From assembly GCF_000611645.1 (NCBI RefSeq), contig NW_014013276.1:13465-30914 (forward strand): a stretch of 17,450 nt of DNA, written 5' to 3'. This DNA comes from Monoraphidium neglectum. Lineage: Eukaryota; Chlorophyta; Chlorophyceae; Sphaeropleales; Selenastraceae. Below are positions 11,714 to 17,450 of this stretch, in pieces. Both the position numbers and the translations under genes were made by a program. The notes beneath the pieces were generated by a model. The model saw only the letters and a program-made list of their open reading frames with translations, had not been told where the DNA came from and ran no database searches. The first letter of the stretch is position 1, and every line of letters begins with the position of its first letter.

Positions 11714-12397
11714 CAGCTTCAGGGGTTCGAACAGCAGCAGCGGCAGCGGCAGCAGCAGGACGAGCAGCGGGCGCAGCACCTGGCCGCATGCAACCGCCTG
11801 CGCACCTGCTCAGAGGATGGCGACGACCTCGCCGTCGTCGGCGGCGCGTCAGAAACCTCGGGTGACACCGACGACATCCTTGGGAACGTCGACTGGACCA
11901 TGGCGGACGGATCCGATGACGACATGGCAATCTACGGGTGCGGGGCACCAATGTACACTGTTTGCCACGGGAGCGGCTTACTTTGCCTTCAGCGACTGCG
12001 GGCATCTTTTGCCTACAAATTGCGTTGGTTTGTGCATTCTGCACAGTCGGTTGTCAATTCAACCCAGCAGCAACCGCACCAGCCCCACGACACGCTCCCA
12101 AACAAACGGTTTCCCCGACCCAGGACCGTTGTGAGGCATGACGAGCGCACTGCCGCCTCTGCGGATGCGGCCCTGGGGCCGCCGCCGGGCCCTTCTCTAT
12201 TGGAGGCACAGGACTGGATGTTTGAGATATGCCGCCCTCAGGGGCACGGCGGCGGCGATGCTGGCGGGATTGGCAGAACTGGTTCTGCCGTGGCGGCGGC
12301 CGTCTCAGCGGTCAACCCTGCGGCAGCCCCGGTTGGCAATGGCTGGGCTTCGCAAGCAATGCAGGCGGCTGCACCACCATTACCTCGGCAGCGGCAA

Positions 12398-12456
<59 letters not shown>

Positions 12457-13122
12457 ATTGCAGCAGCAGCAGCAACAACAACAGCAGCAGCGGCAACAAC
12501 ATCAGCAGCATCGGGATTATCCCGCCCCAAGGGCGGTTCCTGAGGATATCGACACGCGCTTGGGCCGCCTTCTCACAACATTTAAGCCTGCAGCGTCGCT
12601 TGGCGGCGGGGGTGCAGGCACGCAGCAGCAGCCGCAGCAGGCACAAACGCTGCAGAGCCGCCGCCAATGGGGCCTTGGTGGCGGCAGCAGCAGCAGCCAC
12701 AGTGGGTCGGATGACGAGCTTGTCTTGGGGGTCGAGCGCGTTCTGCACGCTGGCACTCGGGACAGCGAGAGGCCCGACGTCCGCGCCTGCGATAGGCGCG
12801 TCCGATTTGCCAACACGCTCCCGCCTCCCCCAGAGGATGTCCCTTTGCAGTGCAGCAACGCGCCACCAGCCGCCGCCTGGCTACTCCAGGCCGCATCTGT
12901 TGGTGGCACACCTACACTCCATAACATCACAACTGCCTCGAGCACCACGCCAGCCACAGCTGCGCTGGTCGGGCCGACAACTGGGCAGCAGCAAGAGCAC
13001 CCTGGCAGCGTGCAGCAGGAAGCACCAACGTTTGTGCAGCCCCAGGCGCCTGCGCCCCTGCCCTCAACGCCGCAGCCGCAGCCGGAGGAATTACATGCCT
13101 CCACCTCAGAAGCGCCTGTCAC

Positions 13123-13188
<66 letters not shown>

Positions 13189-13357
13189 CGCTTACTCACC
13201 TCCATTGCCTCAGCACCGCCCCTCAGCGTTGGCGAGTGACGGCGGCGCGCGACCAGCGCTTGTGTTGCCGGGATCTGGGGACGTGTTCAGCATCCGACGG
13301 CGCACAGCACTGCAGGGGGGACTTCCTGTCAAAGCCCGGCATCCAGCAATGTGCTGA
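2771..13357 (+). CDS. C2CD3: C2CD3-like centriole/basal-body protein with multiple C2 domains and polyglutamine tracts
   Basis: Fourteen exons: 2771-5507, 5725-5927, 6070-6696, 6875-7018, 7186-7476, 7665-7801, 7919-8527, 8740-9725, 9899-10119, 10292-10489, 10686-10958, 11138-11231, 11382-11937 and 12124-13357. All introns are GT-AG (117-217 bases), and the 8,310 coding bases close in frame to give 2,769 residues. The N-terminal domain (about residues 90-235) shows TSLPPLVDGDVKG, the WWGE motif and CGPKFLIRYL, which are hallmarks of C2CD3. Further C2-like domains lie at about 593-788, 872-1060, 1176-1365 (IRACGLQ, then TFCPQFGF), 1445-1606 and 1889-2056 (VDLSALAVMGGLDGWYN and GQIKVEV). A short helical segment near 2130-2165 is followed by a Gln-rich tail. 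Human C2CD3 (about 2,350 residues) sits at the distal centriole and is needed for centriole elongation, distal appendages and ciliogenesis. A basal-body role here is inferred. The start is the first ATG after an in-frame stop at 2756. Family confidence is high; the tail and some splice sites are less certain. Confidence 0.85.
2984..3013 (+). repeat. (CAG)10 encoding polyglutamine
   Basis: Ten uninterrupted CAG codons lie in the C2CD3-like frame, about 20 residues before the N-terminal C2CD3 domain. They form a low-complexity linker. An earlier, shorter Gln run lies at about 2887-2901. Confidence 0.9.
3782..3826 (+). repeat. (CAG)15 encoding polyglutamine
   Basis: Fifteen uninterrupted CAG codons lie in the C2CD3-like frame, in the disordered linker between the N-terminal domain and the second C2-like domain. 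The opposite strand gives poly-Leu or poly-Cys shadow frames, which are not genes. Confidence 0.9.
5192..5296 (+). repeat. Polyglutamine run passing into a (GGGCAG)8 Gly-Gln repeat
   Basis: A CAA/CAG run ends in 14 pure CAG codons (5207-5248). It changes directly into eight hexamers of GGGCAG or GGACAG (5249-5296), encoding alternating Gly-Gln. Two simple-repeat units are thus fused in frame between the second and third C2-like domains. Confidence 0.9.
11528..11758 (+). repeat. Long Gln/Glu-rich CAG-type repeat
   Basis: This is a Gln-rich stretch of about 77 residues in exon 13 of the C2CD3-like gene, interspersed with Glu, Leu, Arg and His. The longest pure run is 18 CAG codons at 11654-11707. 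CAA codons interrupt the first run (11528-11575). The mixture of Gln and Glu may favour coiled-coil or aggregating behaviour, but that is inferred. Confidence 0.85.
11938..12123 (+). other. Intron 13 of C2CD3-like gene, in-frame and stop-free (exitron-like)
   Basis: The donor is GG|GTGCGG and the acceptor is GACCCAG|GACC. The intron is 186 bases (62 codons) long and contains no stop in the flanking reading frame. Retention would therefore lengthen the protein instead of truncating it. Splicing is preferred because both sites are good and the retained peptide loses the acidic and Gln-rich character of its flanks, but either form is possible. Confidence 0.5.
12395..12511 (+). repeat. Interrupted polyglutamine tract
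   Basis: A CAG/CAA run in exon 14 of the C2CD3-like gene has a pure stretch of 16 CAG codons at 12404-12451. CAA, TTG, CGG and CAT interruptions follow. It lies in the C-terminal low-complexity tail. Confidence 0.9.
13124..13186 (+). repeat. (CAG)21 encoding polyglutamine
   Basis: Twenty-one uninterrupted CAG codons form the longest pure run in the window. They are in frame about 56 residues before the C2CD3-like stop codon. Pure runs of this length are prone to replication slippage and to assembly collapse. Confidence 0.95.
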
Positions 13358-13443
13358 CACAATTCGTGCGTTAAATGCTTTGAGCCTTGCTGCAAATGCA
13401 AGGGATTATGGGCGCTAGAGGCCATACATGCGCTGCCAAGAGC

Positions 13444-13448
13444 TGTAA
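13444..13448 (+). terminator. TGTAA polyadenylation signal of C2CD3-like gene
   Basis: TGTAA is the common poly(A) signal of chlorophyte nuclear genes. This copy is 87 bases after the stop codon at 13355-13357, which gives a short but plausible 3' UTR. It also argues that the gene ends here and not at a further exon downstream. Confidence 0.5.
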
Positions 13449-13451
13449 CAC

Positions 13452-13525
13452 GTCTGACGGTTTGTGACTTGCCTCCAACCACATACGTGTTTGACGGTTG
13501 GCGACTTGCCTCCAACCACATACGC
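13452..13525. repeat. 37-bp tandem duplication
   Basis: Two adjacent 37-base copies (13452-13488 and 13489-13525) differ at about four positions. They share GACTTGCCTCCAACCACATA without a mismatch. The duplication lies at or just past the expected C2CD3-like cleavage site. It looks like a local duplication with no visible coding role. Confidence 0.85.
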
Positions 13526-13669
13526 ACAGCATTCACAATCAGTCGCTGGGTCGGTTTGAGATGTAGGGCTGCATGCCATCCTGGTTTTCCAAGGAAGGTG
13601 TGTGTGGTGTGTTTGGCTAGTTGGTTGGTTGCTTGGTTCGTTGGGAAGGCTAGGTAAGGAGCCACCATC

Positions 13670-13867
13670 ATGTGTCGCTCAACTCCGACCCGTCTGGCTG
13701 ATGCGCCTGGGCCTGGAGAGCTCCAGGCCAAGCAGCTGGCATCCAGCAGCACGCTCAGGTTCAAGGCCATTGTCGACCGCGGCGGCAGCACGGGTGCTGA
13801 GCTCGTTGCGGCACTAGGACATGCGTACCTACCACCTGGAGGTGCCACACCTGCGTGTCAGCGTTAA
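13670..13867 (+). other. Unassigned small ORF, possible small gene or extra exon
   Basis: A 65-codon frame opens at ATG 13670 in a fair context (GCCACCATCATGT) and ends at a TAA at 13865-13867. It encodes a segment with LRFKAIVDRGGSTGAELVAA. Its codon choice is moderately GC-rich, like the neighbouring genes. I recognise no family. It could be a short gene, one exon of an unseen gene, or chance. A second short frame starting at 13821 overlaps it, which weakens the case. Confidence 0.15.
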
Positions 13868-14636
13868 ACACTGTAGTGAGGTGGCCCTGTGGCCACTTGC
13901 ACGCATCACCGGCCGTTGACAGCCCGCACCGCGCTGCACCTGAGCCTGCCAGGGCACGTTGCGCAAACCAGCGGCGGCTGGAAGCGGGAGGAAGATAAGC
14001 GATGACACAGGAAAGAGGGGGGGGCGGATAGGAGGGGCGCGTGTTGGTCCTTGATTTGTTCTGCCCTGACGCTCATCTCAATTGCCATCTGGGCTGCTGA
14101 TTGTGACTTGGCTGAGATACGAATGTGTCACGACAAAATTATACAGATGTCTGGGCTGTGGCAATTCTGTGTTGCAGGCAGTTGGAATTTCAGTTTTCTG
14201 TTAACATGGTGGGCAGGCCGCTGTGAGTGTGCTAGCATGCTGGCGCTGCACAGGAACAAACCCCACCAGCAATTCATCAGCTGGCCTTGCAGACCCCTCT
14301 TTGCTGGTGGAATGCAGCGCTTGGGCGAGGCCCGTCGCATGCAAGGCCAGGCGGCGCTGCTCGTGGATGATCCGTACTGCGAATTCGGCCACTGCTGTCC
14401 ACCTCCGTGCTAGCTGCTGGGCAGGCGCTTTGGAGCTGCTGCAGCCAGGCGCAACCAGGCTCGCCCCGCTACAACATACAACAGCTGATACTTTGGGGAA
14501 TCAAGAGCGTTCGGGTCGCTTGCAAGGGATCTACACCGGTCGTCACTCGCAAATACCTTCGAAGGTAACCTGGACAAATCATCGAGTGTCTCAACCTGCC
14601 CGTTCAGAGTGAAGGTGCCCAAAAAAATTCAAAGCA

Positions 14637-16797
14637 ATGGAAGTGGGTCAGGAGCCATGCAAGCCACGCGACGGCATGGTGCAGCCGCATAGCCCCTCAG
14701 CACCGGCCAAGAGCACCACGAGCGGGTCAACGGCGCAAGCTGCATCTGTGGGATCGGACGCAACAGCGCTGCAGCTCGTGTTTGCGGCGCTGCCGCTCAG
14801 CCTAATGCACATCACCATTCCCCGCCTCAGCCGGTTCTGGCGCGCCTGGGCCGCTGGCCAGCCGCGCGTTGCGCGCACCTCGCACGCACGCCACAGAGAA
14901 CGCGACGCCTTTGTGCCTCTCTGGCACGCGCGAGAGCGGCTGCCAGCCATTGCACGTATGCGCGAGCACACGCACGGCTTGGGGCGCAACGTGGGGAGCC
15001 GGCTGAAAAGGTACGTGGCGGCTGCCGCGTTCCATGACGACACCGCGGCTCTACTTTGGGTGCAGGCCGAGGGCCTCTGCAGGTTCGACGCCGCCGCCGC
15101 CGCCGCCGCCGCGGCCGGCGGCGCCCTCAGCGCGCTGCGCACGCTGCTGGACGCCGGCTGCCTGGCCTCGCGCGCCCCGGGCGCGGCCGCGGCAGCCGGG
15201 CAGCTCGGGGTCTTGCAATACCTGGCAGACGAGCGCACGCGGCGGCCAGCGGGATGGTGCGAGTTCACGGCCAAGGCTTGCGCGCGCGCGGCCGGCGGCG
15301 GCCACCTGGCCGCACTGAAGTTTCTCAGGCAGCACGGCGCCCCGTATGACGAGGACACAGCCGCCGCCGCGGCAGGGGGCGGGCATTCGGAGCTCCTGCG
15401 TTGGGCGCTCGCCGACGGCGCTCCCGCAGGTGGGCGGGCGGCCAGGGAGGCGGCCGGGTACGAGGCGGGCAGCCTGGAGTGCCTTGAGATATTGTTCCAA
15501 CACTGCTGTACAGGCGGCGCGGCCGACAGCGGCGGTAAAAGCAGCAGCAGCAGCAGCAGCAGCAGCCACGGCGGCGGCGGCGGCGAAGGCAAAGGCGAAG
15601 GCCAGCCCGGCAACAGGGCCCCGTTTCCCCTGGAGCCGGGAGCGGTGGTCTGTGCTGCATCCAGGGGGGATGCATCAATGGTTCAGTGGCTACTGCAGCC
15701 CGAGCGCTGCACCGTGGTACCTTTCGACGTGCGTGCCTGTGAGGTGGCGGCACGGCAAAACGACGTCTCTATGCTCGCGCTGCTGCACACGTGCGGCGTG
15801 CCGTGGGACGGCACCACAACTAACGCCGCCGCGGCCGGCGGCAGCATGGCCGCGCTCACCTACGCGCATGACCACGGGTGCCCGCTTGGCAGCTACGTTT
15901 GCGTCGGCGCCGCGCAGGCCGGCGATGTCAGCATGCTGGAGTGGGCGCTTGTGCGCGGGGGGCGCTTGGTCCCAGGCGACGATGAGGGGCTCGAGGAGCT
16001 GGCGTCAGCAGCGGCGTGGGGCGGCAGTGTGGAGCTGATGCGCCGGGTGTTCCTGGATGAGGGCATCCCAATGACGGCGAGTGCGGCCAAAGCTGCCGCT
16101 CAGTCAGGCAAGGTGCGCTGCGGGCTCGCCCCGCTGCCCACGGCCTCCACTTGCCAAGCGCGACTCAACTCCCTGCGTGTCCTGCGCCTGTATCGTGGCT
16201 GGAGGCTGCCGGGCGTGCTTGTCAGGCGGGACGCAGGGTCTGCGGCCCCGCATGACCACCTTCCCTGGTGCATTCTGCCTCGCTGCCTGGGCTCGCCCCC
16301 CAAGGCCCTCGCCTTCAACCCCTGACGACCTGAATCCACCACTAAGCCCATTGCTCGTTGCCCGCATAATCCCCGGGCGCCGACCGCGCCACCCGCAGTT
16401 GGAGGCCTTGAAGTGGCTCCACGCCCACGGCTGCCCCTTTGACCACCGGGTGGTCGGAGAGCTCGCGATGTCCTGCGACTTGGAGGGGTTGCGGTGGGCA
16501 ACGGATGCCGGCGCCCCCGCCAGCGACTTTGCCTGCGGCTACGCGGCGGAAGAGGGGCGTGATGACGTCATCGAGCTGCTGAGGGCCCACGGGTTCCCCT
16601 GGGGCGACGCCTGCTACAAGGCGGCGCACAAAGGGCACTGGCGCCTCGTCCGGTGGATGCGGGCGCAGAACCCGCCGGCGCCCTGGAACGCGGCGGAGAT
16701 GGAGTGGCTGGCAACAATGCACGGGCAGTGGGACGTGGCGGGCGCGGCGCGGGCGGAGCGCGAAGCGGCGGCCGTTGGCAGCGGCAGTGCGGGCTAG
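14637..16797 (+). CDS. Ankyrin-repeat protein with F-box-like N-terminus
   Basis: Two exons, 14637-16112 and 16399-16797, encode 624 residues. The intron (AAG|GTGCGC to CCGCAG|TTG) is phase 0 and sits inside one ankyrin unit; joining gives SGK-LEALKWLHAHGCP, a continuous repeat, which confirms the splice. An F-box-like segment (about residues 44-72, ALQLVFAALPLSLMHI then SRFWRAWA) precedes about 15 degenerate ankyrin units from residue 125 to about 600. Each unit has the pattern A-x-x-G-x-L/M-x-x-L-x-W/L followed by G-C/A-P. A Ser/Gly-rich insert (about 294-334) separates the sixth and seventh units. The ATG context (CAAAGCAATGG) is good. Ankyrin solenoids bind proteins; with a true F-box it could be a substrate receptor of an SCF ubiquitin ligase, but the F-box call is weak and no partner can be named. 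No TGTAA signal was found downstream. Confidence 0.8.
15540..15566 (+). repeat. (AGC)9 encoding polyserine
   Basis: Nine AGC codons in the ankyrin gene encode serine, followed by a His and a Gly-rich stretch. This is the same trinucleotide repeat as the CAG tracts of the neighbouring gene, but read in a different frame. It forms a flexible insert between ankyrin units. Confidence 0.9.
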
Positions 16798-17450
16798 CTT
16801 GCGGCTGCGGCAAGGCCGGACCCTGGTGGATTAGCACGTTTCATGGTTGGGCACGCATTGTGTGGTCATGTGCGGACATTGGATCTTTTGAGCCTTGCAT
16901 GCAGCTTCATCCTGACGTGGGTCCTCAAGGAATACCCATACGTGCAGCTGTGCATGAGCACGCGACTCGCGTGTCGGGCCGACTAGACAATGCTCTCAGG
17001 ACAGCTGATTCATGGACATATACTTGACATTTCCTGGGCCCCTCGTGAGTTTCACCCCCCTTCCCAAGTAGCGGCGGCCCGCCAACTGGCAGCTGCGGGG
17101 GCCAGCAGTGGAATGGCATGCCACATGAGCGGCTGGGCCAACAAAGCGTCGGGGGCAGCTGCAGGATGATCGCCCTCGTCGCCCACCCCACGGCACCACC
17201 TTGCAACTCACAAACCCCGCTGTGGGTTATGCACCGCCTGCCGAGCCTTGCGCACGCTTTAGCGTCGGCGAGGGCCAACAAGCAGGTTGCGCTGATTCAC
17301 TGGGCCTGTAGCGCCCCCCCCCCCTTGTGAGCGAGAGTGGCAGCACGGCGCCGCTGGGGACAGGGAAGAAGGGAGCGGAGAGAGCGATTGTCGTAAGTGA
17401 AGTTTTCAGATATCAAACGGCCATGCGTGTTGCGACGGCGTTGAGAAGCG
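16798..17450. other. Region downstream of ankyrin gene, no gene seen
   Basis: This 653-base stretch runs to the right edge. It contains short open frames on both strands with no recognisable domain, a C11 homopolymer, and no TGTAA on either strand that I could find. It presumably begins with the 3' UTR of the ankyrin gene. Confidence 0.5.
17314..17324. repeat. C11 homopolymer
   Basis: Eleven consecutive C residues lie outside any supported gene. The exact length is a common site of sequencing error. Confidence 0.9.

Larger units (their letters stand above)
13449..14636. other. Intergenic stretch without a supported gene
   Basis: This stretch of about 1.2 kb follows the C2CD3-like poly(A) signal. 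It contains a 37-bp tandem duplication, a TTGG/GTGTGT-rich patch near 13599-13648, a G-run near 14019 and only short open frames. None of the short frames on either strand resembles a family I know. The last part must carry the promoter and leader of the ankyrin gene, but I see no clear TATA element close to it. Confidence 0.5.

Noticed and set aside
11496..12044. Minus-strand Ala-rich frame of 182 codons
   Set aside because: It is the reverse complement of the CAG tract in exon 13; the plus strand carries the consistent spliced gene.
15051..15569. Minus-strand frames opposite the ankyrin gene
   Set aside because: These are GC-rich shadow frames without domain signal; the plus strand shows regular ankyrin units.
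17314..17324. C11 run as a regulatory element
   Set aside because: It is a plain homopolymer without context, and its length may be a sequencing artefact.

Overview
This is nuclear DNA of a GC-rich eukaryote, most likely a chlorophyte green alga. Three observations support this. The genes have many short GT-AG introns with donors such as GTGAGT and GTGCGC. A chlorophyte-type TGTAA polyadenylation signal lies just after the central gene. The proteins are typical of algae: a plastid Rieske oxygenase of the pheophorbide a oxygenase family, a basal-body protein, and a large ankyrin-repeat protein of a style common in green algae. I cannot name the genus or class. There is no bacterial-style operon, CRISPR array, rRNA, tRNA or recognisable transposon.

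Layout, left to right. (1) 197-2351, minus strand: the 5' five exons of a PAO/ACD1-like Rieske oxygenase, from transit peptide through the Rieske cluster to the mononuclear iron site; its 3' end lies beyond the left edge. (2) 2352-2770: a 419-base head-to-head intergenic region with an unusual nested inverted repeat. (3) 2771-13357, plus strand: one 14-exon gene for a C2CD3-like centriole/basal-body protein of about 2,769 residues, with an N-terminal C2CD3 domain, at least five further C2-like domains, and long CAG-encoded polyglutamine tracts. The exon phases close exactly (8,310 coding bases). (4) 13358-14636: the 3' UTR with TGTAA, a 37-bp tandem duplication, and about 1.2 kb with no gene I can support. 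(5) 14637-16797, plus strand: a two-exon ankyrin-repeat protein of 624 residues with an F-box-like N-terminus. (6) 16798-17450: no gene seen.

The three genes do not form a pathway: chlorophyll or plastid redox chemistry, centriole assembly, and protein-protein interaction. The divergent pair shares an intergenic region, but co-regulation is only a possibility. I found no convincing new multi-gene system. The points most worth checking are the algal C2CD3 with its large polyglutamine expansion, its exitron-like intron, and the possible pseudoknot upstream of its start. All exon boundaries were worked out by hand from splice signals, reading phase and remembered family conservation. No alignment or database search was run.
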